A model generated the notes under the pieces. The model saw nothing but the letters and a program-made list of their open reading frames with translations, was not told the origin of the DNA and searched no databases. A DNA stretch of 64,000 nt from assembly GCA_020845695.1 (NCBI GenBank), contig JADLFG010000040.1, forward strand, positions 18,481 to 82,480, given 5' to 3'. This DNA is from Thermoleophilia bacterium (lineage in GTDB: Bacteria; Actinomycetota; Thermoleophilia; Gaiellales; Gaiellaceae). The translations under genes and the position numbers were made by a program. This document shows, in pieces, positions 43,928 to 52,561 of the stretch. Each line of letters opens with the position of its first letter. The stretch's first letter is position 1.

Positions 43928-44673
43928 TGGAAGAACTGACCGCCGTCGATCACGATCGTCTGGCCGGTCACGAACGCGGCCTCGGCCGAGGCGAGGTAGG
44001 CGACGGCGCCGACGACGTCCTCGGGAACCTGGTCGCGCTGGATCGTGCGCGCGGCGATCGAGACGCCGCGGAGCTTCTCGACCACCTCCGGGTGCGACCG
44101 GACGCCCTCGCTCATCGTGAAGCCGGGCGCGACGCAGTTGACTCGGATCCCGTCCCTGCCGAGCTCCTTCGCGAGCGCGCGCGTGAAGGCGACGATCGCG
44201 CCCTTGCTGGTCACGTAGTGCAGCAGGAAGGGGACGCCGCGAAACGGCGTGCCGGAGGAGATGTTGACGATCGCACCGCCGCCCGCCGCGCGCAGCGCCG
44301 GCACGACCGCGCGGCAGCAGAGGAACATGCTGGCGACGTTCACGTCCATCACCCGCCGCCACTCCTCGAGCGGGATCTCCTCGAACGGGCGCATCGCGAG
44401 CGACGCGTAGAGGCCGGCGTTGTTGACGAGCACGTCGATCCGGCCGCAGCGGGCAAGCGTCTCCTCGGCCAGCCTGGCCGCGTCCGCCTCGGAGGAGACG
44501 TCGGCGACGAGGCCAACGCCGCCGGGGAAGGCGGCGGCCGCGTCCTCGGCGCGCTCGAGGTCTGCGATCACGATCCGCGCCCCCTCGGCGGCGAGCCCGG
44601 TCGCGATCGCGCGGCCGATCCCCCGGGCGCCACCGGTGACGATCGCAACCTTTCCCTCGAGGCGCCCCGGCAT
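43924..44673 (-). CDS. Short-chain dehydrogenase/reductase
   Basis: A classical SDR of 249 residues. NAD(P) motif VTGGARGIGRAIATGLA near residue 12, NNAG at about residue 87, catalytic Ser in IVNISSGTPFRG and Tyr/Lys in LHYVTSKGAIVAF (Y-x3-K) near residue 155, and the C-terminal FVTGQTIVIDGG. It should oxidise an alcohol in the pathway of this operon. Its ATG start shares one base with the stop of the NIPSNAP gene. Confidence 0.9.
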   Translation of the reverse strand: MPGRLEGKVAIVTGGARGIGRAIATGLAAEGARIVIADLERAEDAAAAFPGGVGLVADVSSEADAARLAEETLARCGRIDVLVNNAGLYASLAMRPFEEIPLEEWRRVMDVNVASMFLCCRAVVPALRAAGGGAIVNISSGTPFRGVPFLLHYVTSKGAIVAFTRALAKELGRDGIRVNCVAPGFTMSEGVRSHPEVVEKLRGVSIAARTIQRDQVPEDVVGAVAYLASAEAAFVTGQTIVIDGGQFFH

Positions 44674-44987
44674 CAGCGGATCGGGGAGAACGAGGTCGGC
44701 ACCATGATCCGGTTGCGCTGCGTGTGGATGAGCGGCGCGAGCCTGGGCAGGAACGCCTGCCAGCGCTCGTCCGCCTGGAGGCGAGCGCGCCGCTCCTCGC
44801 GCTCGGCGTAGCTCGAGTAGCCCCAGAGGCTGACGATCGACGACAGGTCGCCGACGTCGACCGTGAACCAGCCGAGCAGGTTGCCGAGGAGCTCCTCCTG
44901 GATGGCGATCCCCTCGTCCCGGTAGAGGCCGACGACCTCGCCGAGCTTGCCGGTGTGAATGTGGTAGGTGCGCTCCTCGACGATCAC
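44673..44987 (-). CDS. NIPSNAP-family protein
   Basis: A 104-residue NIPSNAP domain (dimeric alpha/beta barrel). It begins VEERTYHIHTGKLGEVVGLY and has LLGWFTVDVGDLSSIVSLWG and the ending THTQRNRIMVPTSFSP-like segment (IHTQRNRIMVP). Small NIPSNAP proteins occur in catabolic operons; their role is unclear. ATG start at 44987 overlapping the aldehyde dehydrogenase stop by 4 bases. Confidence 0.88.
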   Translation of the reverse strand: MIVEERTYHIHTGKLGEVVGLYRDEGIAIQEELLGNLLGWFTVDVGDLSSIVSLWGYSSYAEREERRARLQADERWQAFLPRLAPLIHTQRNRIMVPTSFSPIR

Positions 44988-46486
44988 TCCCCGATCCCTC
45001 CCATCGCCACGTATTTCAGCTCAAGCCATTCGTCGATCCCGTAGCGGGACCCCTCGCGGCCGATTCCGGACTCCTTGACGCCGCCGAACGGCGCCACCTC
45101 GGTCGAGACGAAGCCGGTGTTGACGCCGACGATTCCCGTCTCGAGCCCTTCAGAGACGCGCCAGACGCGGCCGACGTCGCGCGTGAACATGTAGGCGCAG
45201 AGCCCGTGGGGGGTGTCGTTGGCAATCGCGAGCGCCTCCGCCTCGGTCTCGAACGGGATCAGCCCGGCCACCGGCCCGAACGTCTCCTCGCGGGACATCG
45301 CCATCGCGGGCGTGACGCCGGTCAGCACGGTCGGCTCGAAGAACGTGCCGCCGAGCGCGTGGGGGCCGCCGCCGGTGAGGACCTCGGCCCCGCCGGCGAC
45401 CGCGCCCTCGACGTGGCGGGCGACTTTCTCGAGGCCCTGCCCGTCGATCAGCGGGCCGATCTGGGCGCCTTCCTCGACCCCGGGGGCGACCCGGAGGCCC
45501 GCGGCGAGCGCGACCAGCCGCTCGGCGAGCGCGTCGTGGATGCCCCGCTGGACGAGGATGCGGTTCGCGGAGATGCACGTCTGGCCGGAGTTGCGGAACT
45601 TGCAGGCGAGCATCGCCTCGATCACCTCGTCGAGGTCGGCGTCGTCGAAGACAACGAGCGGCGCGTTGCCGCCGAGCTCGAGCGAGACCTTTTTCACTGT
45701 GCTCGCGCACTGCTCCATGAGCAGCTTCCCCACCGGGGTCGAGCCGGTGAAGCCGAGCTTGCGCACGACCGGGCTCGCGGTCAGCTCGGCTCCGATCGCG
45801 GGGGCGTCCTCGGCGGCTCCGGTGACGACGTTGAGAACGCCCGGCGGCAGGCCGGCCCGCTCGGCGAGCTCGCAGATCGCGAGCGCGGACAGCGGAGTCT
45901 GCTCGGCCGGCTTCAGCACCATCGTGCACCCGGCCGCGAGCGCGGGCGCGCACTTGCGCGTGATCATGGCCGAGGGGAAGTTCCAGGGCGTGATGCCCGC
46001 GGTCACCCCGATCGGCTGCTTGAGGACGAGGATCCGCCGGCCCGGCAGCGGTTGGGGGATCGTGTCGCCGTAGACGCGCTTGCCCTCCTCGGCGAACCAC
46101 TCGAGGAAGGAGGCGGCGTAGGCGATCTCGGCCCGCGACTCGAACAGCGGCTTGCCTTGCTCGAGCGTGAGCAGGAGCGCGAGATCCTCCCGGTGGGCGG
46201 CCATCAGGTCGGCGAGCTCGCGCAGGATCCGGCCGCGTTCCCGCGCGAGCAGGCTGCGCCAGGCGGGGTGGGCGCGCTCCGCGGCCTCGATCGCCCGGCG
46301 TGTCTCGGCGGTACCGAGCCTGGGCACCCGCGCGAGCTCCGTCCCCGTCGCGGGGTCGGTGACGGGGAACGTCGCGCCGGAGTCGGAGTCGATCCAGGCG
46401 CCGCCGACGTACGCGCGGGAGCGGACCAGCGCGCCGTCCTCGAGGCGAGGGGGGCGCGCCCCCGTGCCCGTGTCCGCGATCGTCAC
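44984..46486 (-). CDS. gabD: Succinate-semialdehyde dehydrogenase-type aldehyde dehydrogenase
   Basis: An aldehyde dehydrogenase of 500 residues, closest in feel to GabD. Seen: ITPWNFPSAMITRKCAPALA near residue 165, LGFTGSTPVGKLLMEQCAST near residue 237, catalytic Glu in LELGGNAPLVVFDDADLDE near residue 265 and catalytic Cys in KFRNSGQTCISANR near residue 300. GTG start at 46486. It leads the six-gene operon to 40822, so its real substrate may be a pathway semialdehyde other than succinate semialdehyde. Confidence 0.88.
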   Translation of the reverse strand: MTIADTGTGARPPRLEDGALVRSRAYVGGAWIDSDSGATFPVTDPATGTELARVPRLGTAETRRAIEAAERAHPAWRSLLARERGRILRELADLMAAHREDLALLLTLEQGKPLFESRAEIAYAASFLEWFAEEGKRVYGDTIPQPLPGRRILVLKQPIGVTAGITPWNFPSAMITRKCAPALAAGCTMVLKPAEQTPLSALAICELAERAGLPPGVLNVVTGAAEDAPAIGAELTASPVVRKLGFTGSTPVGKLLMEQCASTVKKVSLELGGNAPLVVFDDADLDEVIEAMLACKFRNSGQTCISANRILVQRGIHDALAERLVALAAGLRVAPGVEEGAQIGPLIDGQGLEKVARHVEGAVAGGAEVLTGGGPHALGGTFFEPTVLTGVTPAMAMSREETFGPVAGLIPFETEAEALAIANDTPHGLCAYMFTRDVGRVWRVSEGLETGIVGVNTGFVSTEVAPFGGVKESGIGREGSRYGIDEWLELKYVAMGGIGE

Positions 46487-46499
46487 GACACGGGGAATC

Positions 46500-46886
46500 C
46501 TACGCGGGCGGGGCTCCCTTCGACTCCCAGTAGCGGTTGAGCGCGCCCTGGCACTTGACGAACCAGACGATCGCGCCGGCGATCGGGATCAGGACCCAGA
46601 GCCCGGTCAGGCCTCGCACGGGCGCGGAGCCGGGGGCGCCGCCGTCGAGGTCCTCGTAGAGGTAGCGGATCTCGGACGGGATCACGAAGACGCTGACGAT
46701 GCTCGCGACAAGCCAGACGACGAGCCCGAGCACGCCGCCGAGCCCGTTGCCCGAGTAGCGCTTCATCTCCTCGTGCGTCCGGTAGGCCCAGACGAGCCCG
46801 TAGATCCCGAGCGTGAGGATGTACCAGAGCATCGAGAGCGGCACCGAGCGGGTGTTGCCGACCGGGCCCCGTTCCTGCACGGCCAT
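46500..46886 (-). CDS. DUF4234-domain membrane protein
   Basis: A 128-residue membrane protein with three helices: VPLSMLWYILTLGIYGLVWA, VLGLVVWLVASIVSVFVIP and LWVLIPIAGAIVWFVKCQG, and the family ending GALNRYWESKG. Function of DUF4234 proteins is unknown. The ATG at 46886 is preceded by GGGAGGTG at the right distance; a GTG at 46895 would fall on that site. It lies 13 bases upstream of gabD and might be co-transcribed. Confidence 0.85.
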   Translation of the reverse strand: MAVQERGPVGNTRSVPLSMLWYILTLGIYGLVWAYRTHEEMKRYSGNGLGGVLGLVVWLVASIVSVFVIPSEIRYLYEDLDGGAPGSAPVRGLTGLWVLIPIAGAIVWFVKCQGALNRYWESKGAPPA

Positions 46887-46950
46887 CACGTTCACCTCCC
46901 AGGAGTTGACCGGGCGATCGTAGCGGGGGCGCAGGACGCGCCCGTTCGGA

Positions 46951-46956
46951 TATAAG
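46951..46956 (+). promoter_or_regulatory. -10 element of the SDR/epimerase pair, probably leaderless
   Basis: TATAAG ends 7 bases before the GTG start at 46964, so the transcript should begin at or next to the start codon. No Shine-Dalgarno sequence is visible. Confidence 0.5.
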
Positions 46957-46963
46957 ACCTCCC

Positions 46964-47734
46964 GTGACGGGACCCGAGCGAACCGACGACGACGACCGCT
47001 CGTTCGCCGGCCGGGTCGCGCTCGTGACCGGCGGCGCGAGCGGCATCGGCCACGCGGTCGCGATGCGCTTCGCCGCCGCCGGCGCTGCCGTCGCGATCCT
47101 GGACCTGGACGCCGGCGCCGCCGAGGCGGCCGCCGCCGGGCTGGGCGCGGACGCGCTGGCCGTCGCCGCCGACGTGGCCGTCTCCGGGGAGGTGGACGCG
47201 GCCGTGCGGTCGGTCGAGGAGCGTCTCGGCCGCGTCGACGCGCTCGTCTGCTGCGCCGGGATCGGCGGCGACTCGCTCCACACGTCCGACGTGTCGGACG
47301 AGGAGTGGCGGCGCGTGTTCGCCGTCAACTGCGACGGCGTCTTCCACTGCAACCGGGCCGTGATCCCGGGCATGGTCTCGCGCGGGTACGGGCGGATCGT
47401 CAACGTCGCCTCGATCGCCGGCAAGGAGGGCAATCCGATGGCCGCCGCCTACTCGGCCAGCAAGGCTGCGGTGATCGGGATGACGAAATCGATCGGCAAG
47501 GACCTGGCCGGCACGGGTGTCCTCGTCAACTCGATCGCGCCGGCCGTGATCGAGACGCCGATCCTCGCGCAGCTCTCCCGTGAGCACATCGACTACATGG
47601 TGGCGCGGATCCCGCTCGGGCGGCTGGGCCGGCCCGAGGAGGTGGCGGCCCTCGTCGCGTACCTGGCCAGCGAGGAGTGCTCGTTCGCGACCGGCGCCTG
47701 CTTCGACATCTCGGGCGGCAGGGCGACGTATTGA
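46964..47734 (+). CDS. Short-chain dehydrogenase/reductase
   Basis: A classical SDR, 256 residues. The cofactor motif is VTGGASGIGHAVAMRFAAAG near residue 22, with an Asp after the second strand (AILDLDAG) favouring NAD(H). The catalytic residues are in GRIVNVASIAGKEGNPM and YSASKAAVIGM near residue 165. GTG start at 46964. Its stop overlaps the TTG start of the epimerase gene (TTGA), so they act as a pair, possibly on a sugar or sugar acid. Confidence 0.9.
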   Translation: MTGPERTDDDDRSFAGRVALVTGGASGIGHAVAMRFAAAGAAVAILDLDAGAAEAAAAGLGADALAVAADVAVSGEVDAAVRSVEERLGRVDALVCCAGIGGDSLHTSDVSDEEWRRVFAVNCDGVFHCNRAVIPGMVSRGYGRIVNVASIAGKEGNPMAAAYSASKAAVIGMTKSIGKDLAGTGVLVNSIAPAVIETPILAQLSREHIDYMVARIPLGRLGRPEEVAALVAYLASEECSFATGACFDISGGRATY

Positions 47735-48687
47735 CGGCCCCGGGTTGCACGCTCGTCACCGGCGCGCTTGGCTGCCTCGGGGCTTGGACGATCCGCGAGC
47801 TGCACCGGGAGGGCACGCCCGTTGTCGGCTTCGACCTCGGCACGGACGCCTACCGGCTGCGCGAGCTCATGGACGCCGGCGACGTGGCGGCCCTGACGCT
47901 CGCGCGGGGGGACATCACGAGCCGCGACGAGCTCGCGCGGGTGCTCGACGAGCACGAGATCACGCACGTGATCCACCTCGCCGCGCTCCAGATCCCGTTC
48001 TGCCGCGCCGATCCGATCCGCGGCGCGCTCGTCAACGTCGTCGGCACGCTGAACGTGCTCGAGGCCGTGAAGGAGCGCCGGGAGCGGATTGCGGGTCCCG
48101 TCGTGTACGCGTCGTCGGCGGCGTACTGGGGGCTCTCGGATGCGGAGGCCGCGGCCAGCCACGAGGCGGCCCGCTCCCGCCCGGATACCCACTACGGCGT
48201 CTACAAGCAGGCGAACGAGGGGAACGCGCGCATCTACTGGCAGGACGCGGGCCTCTCGTCGCTCGGGCTGCGGCCGGCGAACGTGTACGGGCCCGCCCGT
48301 GACCAAGGCGTCACGTCCGAGCCGACGCACGCGATGCGCGCGGCCGCCCGCGGCGAGGGATACCACATCAACTACGGCGGCCGCACCGTCTTCAACTACA
48401 CGGCCGACGTGGCGCGAGCGCTGGTGCGCATGAGCCGCGCGGCGTTCGAGGGCGCCGCCGCGTTCAACATGCCCGGCACGCCCGGCCACATGCGTGAGCT
48501 GGTCGCCGCGATCGAGGCGGCCGCCCCCGACGTCGCCGGGAGGATCACGTTCGACGACACGCCGCTGCCGGTTCCGGCCGACCTCGCCACGGACGGCCTG
48601 GCCGGGGTGATCGGAGCGGTCGAGCTGACGCCGCTGCCCGACGCCGTGCGGGCGACGGTCGAGCACTTCCGCCGCACCGCCACGTAG
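47731..48687 (+). CDS. NAD-dependent epimerase/dehydratase family protein
   Basis: A 318-residue extended SDR. Cofactor motif VTGALGCLGAWTIREL near residue 8, DLGTDAYRLRELMD, the Ser region VVYASSAAYWGLS near residue 125 and Tyr/Lys YGVYKQANEGNAR near residue 155, then GLRPANVYGPARDQG. The TTG start at 47731 overlaps the previous stop. Substrate unknown; uronate dehydrogenase-like or nucleotide-sugar epimerase-like activity is possible. Confidence 0.87.
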   Translation: MTAPGCTLVTGALGCLGAWTIRELHREGTPVVGFDLGTDAYRLRELMDAGDVAALTLARGDITSRDELARVLDEHEITHVIHLAALQIPFCRADPIRGALVNVVGTLNVLEAVKERRERIAGPVVYASSAAYWGLSDAEAAASHEAARSRPDTHYGVYKQANEGNARIYWQDAGLSSLGLRPANVYGPARDQGVTSEPTHAMRAAARGEGYHINYGGRTVFNYTADVARALVRMSRAAFEGAAAFNMPGTPGHMRELVAAIEAAAPDVAGRITFDDTPLPVPADLATDGLAGVIGAVELTPLPDAVRATVEHFRRTAT

Positions 48688-48713
48688 AACACCGCGCGGG
48701 CGGCGCGGGCGTT

Positions 48714-48846
48714 GGGGCGGGACCTGCCCCGCCCAATCGTGGGGACGGAACGTCTCCGGGGCGAACGTGAGGGCGGGGCTTGTGCCGCCCGATCGCCGGG
48801 ACGGGGCCTCTCCCGCCTGGCTGTCGGGACGGGACCTCCCCCGCCC
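48714..48846. repeat. Cluster of five GGGGCGGG/CCCCGCCC-type palindromes at 27-30 bp spacing
   Basis: Hairpin units start at 48714 (GGGGCGGGACCTGCCCCGCC), 48741, 48771 (GGGCGGGGCTTGTGCCGCCC), 48798 and 48826, the later ones imperfect. The cluster begins 27 bases after the epimerase stop. It belongs to the same family as 5997-6239 and 63663-63770 but with tighter spacing. Confidence 0.8.
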
Positions 48847-48927
48847 GGGTGTAGGGATGTCATGAAGGGGGCTCCTCTCGGCGGTAGTCTCGCCGGGGTC
48901 TGATCCCGATACGGAGAGGAGCCCTGT

Positions 48928-49302
48928 GTCACGCGGCTGAAGGCCCTGCAGGGCATCTACGGCGTCGGCCCGATCATCGCCTGCCACCTGCTCGCCGAGA
49001 TCGGCGACCCAACGCGCTTCCGGCGCGCCCGCCAGGTCGTACGCCTGGCCGGGATCGACCCGACCGTCCTGGAGTCCGGTGACATGAAACGCCGCGGCCG
49101 CCTCTCCAAAGCCGGGCCGCCCCTCCTTCGCTTCGCCCTCGTCGAGGCCGCCAAGCACGCCCGACGCCCCGGCAGCCCCGACCACGAGCGCTGGCAGCAG
49201 CTCGCCCACCGGCGCGGCAGCACCGTCGCCGACCTCACCGTCGCCCGCACCATCGCCGTGCGCGCCTACCACATCCTGCGCGACCTCCCCCAGGCCGCCT
49301 GA
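48928..49302 (+). pseudogene. C-terminal fragment of an IS110-family transposase
   Basis: About 124 residues of the Transposase_20 domain of IS110: LKALQGIYGVGPIIACHLLA, EIGDPTRFRRARQVVRLAGI, and RRGRLSKAGPPLLRFALVEA, ending RAYHILRDLPQAA. The N-terminal catalytic half is missing and no start codon is in frame. An 11-bp inverted repeat GGGCTCCTCTC / GAGAGGAGCCC lies just upstream (48869-48879 and 48914-48924) and may mark a deletion or an element end. Confidence 0.82.
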
Positions 49303-49637
49303 CAGGACCCGGCCGGTGGCGCGAGCACAGACCCACCCGACCGGAGAAGCGCGGCGCGCTCCCGCACCCGCCCTGGCGTCCCCCACGGACGCCCCCGTAG
49401 GGAATGAGCCGCCGCAACCCCAACCAGACCTCCTGCGCCGCCCCACAAGCGCGCGCCGATCTAGGGCAGGGTCGCCTCCACGCTCCCACCACCCGACGTC
49501 CCGCCCGACTCGATGCGAGCACTGCGGAGCGCCACGGGCTGCGGGGCGGGCGGGTCCGGCCCCGCCCCGGTCGTTTCACCGCGTCCGGCCGCCGGCCTCA
49601 GATCGAATGGGATGGGAGGCCGAGCCGGGTGGATCGA
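49303..49637. other. Gene-free stretch between IS110 remnant and MFS gene
   Basis: No frame here has coding character on either strand. One GC-rich near-palindrome (GGGGCGGGCGGGTCCGGCCC, about 49544-49563, continuing CGCCCC) may act as a hairpin at the end of the MFS transcript or be a stray member of the palindrome family. Confidence 0.4.
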
Positions 49638-50816
49638 CTACGCGCCCGCGTGACGGTGGCGCAGGCGCGCCGGCGAGAGCATGGCGACGAGCGCTACCGT
49701 CCCCGCGGAGGCGGCGACGATCACCCAGAGGACGCTCGTGTAGTCCCCGGCCGCGTCCCGGATCGCGCCCAGCCCGAACGGCGCGACGGCCGAGAAGGCG
49801 TAGCCGGCGCCGAGCATCAGGCCCGCGACCGCTCCCACCTGGTCGGGCCGGTCGGCGACGTCGAGCGGGAGCGTCAGGACGAGCGGGAACTGCGCGCCGA
49901 TCCCAACGCCGGTCACCGCCGCCCACACCCACGCCCACGCCCCGTCGGGCACGAGCACGATCCCGAGCAGCGCCGCCGTCATCAGGCCCGACGACGCCAC
50001 GAGGTAGAGCCGGCGGGAGCCGTAGCGGTCGGCAAGCCAGGGGATGAGCAACGTCGTCGGCAGCGACGCGATGTTCATCACCGCGACCAGCCCGCCCGCC
50101 CTGCCTTCACTCCAGCCCCGCTCGACGTACACGTCGGGTAGCCACGCGTTCAGCCCGTAAAAGACCACCGCCATCAGGCAGAAGACCCCGGCGAGCAGCC
50201 AGGCGATCCGGCTGCGCAGCGGCGGCCGGGGCGGGCGGAAGCCGGTCACCTGGGCGGCCCGCTCGTGCCTCGTGAGCGCGAGCCAGAGCACGACGAGCAG
50301 GGCGGCGAAGATGGAGAAGGCGAGCAGCGCGGCCCGCCAGCCTCCGGCCGCGCCGGCGATCGGGACGGCGACCGAGGCGGAGGTGGCGGAGCCGAGGTTG
50401 ATCCCGGTCGCGTAGATCCCGGTCGCGAACGCCGGACGGTGGGGGAAGCGCTCCTTGACCGCAACCGGCAGCAGGGCACCCGCGAAGCCGATGCCGACAC
50501 CCACCGGCACCGTCAGCAGGATCACGGCCGCGGCGGAGGGCGCGAGCGCCCGGGCGATCCCGAACACCGCGATCGCGGCGATGCAGGCCGCGATCGCGTA
50601 GCGGGAGCCGAGCCGGCTCGACAGGTACGGGGCGGGCGGCGCGAACAGCCCCATGCAGAGCACCGGGATCGTCCCGAGCAGGCCGGCGACGGCGTGCGAG
50701 ACCGCCAGGTCGTCCTGGATCTCCGGCAGCAGGGGACCGACGCCGACGAGCTGCGGGCGCAACGCGAGCGCGCTCGCGAACAGCGCGACGAGCAGCCCGA
50801 GGCGCGTGCGGAGCAC
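49638..50816 (-). CDS. MFS transporter (CynX/NimT-like)
   Basis: A 392-residue transporter with 12 predicted membrane helices. It starts LRTRLGLLVALFASALALRP and shows the CynX-group features RPQLVGVGPLLPEIQDDL and the loop SSRLGSRYAIAACIA. The second half begins SRIAWLLAGVFCLMAVVFYG. It could import the substrate of, or export a product from, the operon upstream. GTG start at 50816, 20 bases downstream of the ABM gene; last gene of the run starting at 59911. Confidence 0.85.
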   Translation of the reverse strand: MLRTRLGLLVALFASALALRPQLVGVGPLLPEIQDDLAVSHAVAGLLGTIPVLCMGLFAPPAPYLSSRLGSRYAIAACIAAIAVFGIARALAPSAAAVILLTVPVGVGIGFAGALLPVAVKERFPHRPAFATGIYATGINLGSATSASVAVPIAGAAGGWRAALLAFSIFAALLVVLWLALTRHERAAQVTGFRPPRPPLRSRIAWLLAGVFCLMAVVFYGLNAWLPDVYVERGWSEGRAGGLVAVMNIASLPTTLLIPWLADRYGSRRLYLVASSGLMTAALLGIVLVPDGAWAWVWAAVTGVGIGAQFPLVLTLPLDVADRPDQVGAVAGLMLGAGYAFSAVAPFGLGAIRDAAGDYTSVLWVIVAASAGTVALVAMLSPARLRHRHAGA

Positions 50817-50836
50817 GGCTCGCGGGCGCCCGGGGC

Positions 50837-51130
50837 TCAGGGCTCCCAGGTCACGTAGAAGGCGCGCTCGCGCGCCTCGAGTCGCGGGATCGCGTCACCC
50901 AACCCGAGCTCCTTGAAGTGATCGGACCCCACGTGCGCCTGGTAGGCGGCCTCGTCGGCGTACTGCTCGTAGAAGAAGAAGACGCTCGGGTTCTCCGGGT
51001 CGCGGTGGGCCTGGTACATGAGCACGCCCGGCTCGGCCTTCGAGGGACCGGCGAGCCGGCGAACGGCGTCGGCGACGGCGTCCGCCTCGCCCTCCTTCGC
51101 GATCCACTTGGCACACACGACGTAGGCCAT
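50837..51130 (-). CDS. Antibiotic biosynthesis monooxygenase (ABM)-domain protein
   Basis: A 97-residue ABM domain (dimeric alpha/beta barrel). Seen: YVVCAKWIAKEGEADAVADA, EPGVLMYQAHRDPENPSVFF and FYEQYADEAAYQAHVGSDHF. Some family members are cofactor-free quinol or haem monooxygenases; others only bind ligands. ATG start at 51130, directly abutting the stop of the hydrolase gene. Confidence 0.88.
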   Translation of the reverse strand: MAYVVCAKWIAKEGEADAVADAVRRLAGPSKAEPGVLMYQAHRDPENPSVFFFYEQYADEAAYQAHVGSDHFKELGLGDAIPRLEARERAFYVTWEP

Positions 51131-51991
51131 CTAGGCGCTCCTTTCGCGTTCGGCTTGCTTCGTGAAGTACCGGGCGAGCCCGGCGTAGGAGAGATCGAAT
51201 CCGGGAAGCTGACGGTACAGGGGCGCAGCCTCGCCTGCCTCCTCGACCAGCTCACGGGTCGCCGCCGCGACGAACTCCGCCTCGCTGGCGCCGGCGGCGA
51301 CGCGCCCCGCCCACTCGCGCAGCCGCTCGCGCGCGCGGGCGACGATCCCGAGCGCGTCACCGTGCTCGCCGAAATGCGGCAGGCGGACGAGAACGGGGGC
51401 GCGGGCCTCGATCGCCGTGAACGAGGCCTCCCAGGCCTCGACGTCGATCTCCGGGGGCGCCGAGGCCGGGTAGAGGAAGTTCCCGGGCGGGAGCAGGCAG
51501 CCGAGCGCGTCGCCCGCGTAGCAGGTCCCCTCCCCGTCGAAGAAGGCAACGTGGTGCCAGGCGTGCCCGGGCGTCGGCACGGCCTCGAGCCCGAGCACAT
51601 GCGAGCCGAGCACGCGGACGTTCGCGGCCGGCACGGGCGCGATCGGGCCGAAGAGGACGTCGAACTCGTCCCGGTAGAGGCGCCGCGCGCTGCGCTCGAG
51701 CCGCTCCGGGTCGACGAGGTGGGGGGCGCCGACCTCGTGGACGTGCACCGAGAGGCCCGGATACCGGCGCACGAGCTCTCCTGCCGCGCCCGCGTGGTCG
51801 GGATGGATGTGGGTGAGCAGGAGGTGGCGGACGTCGGCGAGCGCGAGCCCCAACCCGGTCAGGCCCGCCTCGAGCGCGGGCACGCACACGGCCGGCCCGC
51901 AGTCGACGAGCGCTGGCTCCCGTCCCTCGTGCAGGTAGGCGGCGATCACGCCCTCGCGGCCGAGGTGGCGCAGATCGACGAGGGTCGCCAC
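51131..51991 (-). CDS. Metallo-beta-lactamase-fold hydrolase
   Basis: A 286-residue MBL-fold protein. Metal motif LLLTHIHPDHAGAAGELVRR near residue 70 (HxHxDH), then GHAWHHVAFFDGEGTCYAGD near residue 145, and a C-terminal HFGEHGD. The fold suits a thioesterase-, lactonase- or glyoxalase-II-like hydrolase. The GTG at 51991 is chosen; a CTG four codons earlier overlaps the preceding stop as CTGA and is an alternative. Within the Mo-hydroxylase operon it probably hydrolyses a pathway intermediate. Confidence 0.87.
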   Translation of the reverse strand: MATLVDLRHLGREGVIAAYLHEGREPALVDCGPAVCVPALEAGLTGLGLALADVRHLLLTHIHPDHAGAAGELVRRYPGLSVHVHEVGAPHLVDPERLERSARRLYRDEFDVLFGPIAPVPAANVRVLGSHVLGLEAVPTPGHAWHHVAFFDGEGTCYAGDALGCLLPPGNFLYPASAPPEIDVEAWEASFTAIEARAPVLVRLPHFGEHGDALGIVARARERLREWAGRVAAGASEAEFVAAATRELVEEAGEAAPLYRQLPGFDLSYAGLARYFTKQAERERSA

Positions 51992-51999
51992 GGGACGGA

Positions 52000-52443
52000 T
52001 CAGGCCGCCGCGCGGCGAACGGCGTCGAGGATCTTCAGGTACGAGCCGCAGCGGCAGAGGTTGCCGGCGAGCGCGAGCCGGATCTGCGCGTCGCTGGGGC
52101 TCGGGCTCTCGGCGAGGAGCGCGGTGGCGGCGAGGATCATGCCGGGCGTACAGAAGCCGCACTGGAACGCGTGCGCGTCGGCGAACGCGCGAACTACGGG
52201 ATGGTCCGGGCCGAGTCCCTCGGCCGTCGTCACCTCGGCACCATCGGCGAGCGGCGCGAGCAGGAGACAGGCCGAGACGGTGCGCCCGTCAACCAGCACC
52301 GTGCAGGCTCCGCAGACGCCGATCCCGCAGCTCTCGCGGGCCGACGTGACGCCGGCATCGCGCCGCAGGACGGTCAGGAGCGTCTCGTCTGGCCGGACGT
52401 CGAGCTCGACGGGATCGCCGTTGAGGCCGAAGCGGACTCTCAC
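52000..52443 (-). CDS. Molybdenum hydroxylase, [2Fe-2S] subunit
   Basis: A 147-residue small subunit of the xanthine dehydrogenase family. The plant-ferredoxin cluster site is CGIGVCGACTVLVDG near residue 40 with its fourth Cys in TVSACLLLAP, and the second cluster site is HAFQCGFCTPGMILAATALL near residue 95 with NLCRCGSYLKILDA. The GTG at 52443 fits the family N-terminus (VRFGLNGDPVELDVRP). It passes electrons from the Mo site to FAD. Confidence 0.93.
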   Translation of the reverse strand: MRVRFGLNGDPVELDVRPDETLLTVLRRDAGVTSARESCGIGVCGACTVLVDGRTVSACLLLAPLADGAEVTTAEGLGPDHPVVRAFADAHAFQCGFCTPGMILAATALLAESPSPSDAQIRLALAGNLCRCGSYLKILDAVRRAAA

Positions 52444-52561
52444 GACACCCCCGTGACGAGGCTGGCACGCCCCGCGCGCCACCCGCGCGGATCGCGGCGA
52501 TAGACTGAAGCCGGAGGGAGGCAAGCGGCGGTCCCCGGGCGGGCGAGTCGAAGCGCGGCCG

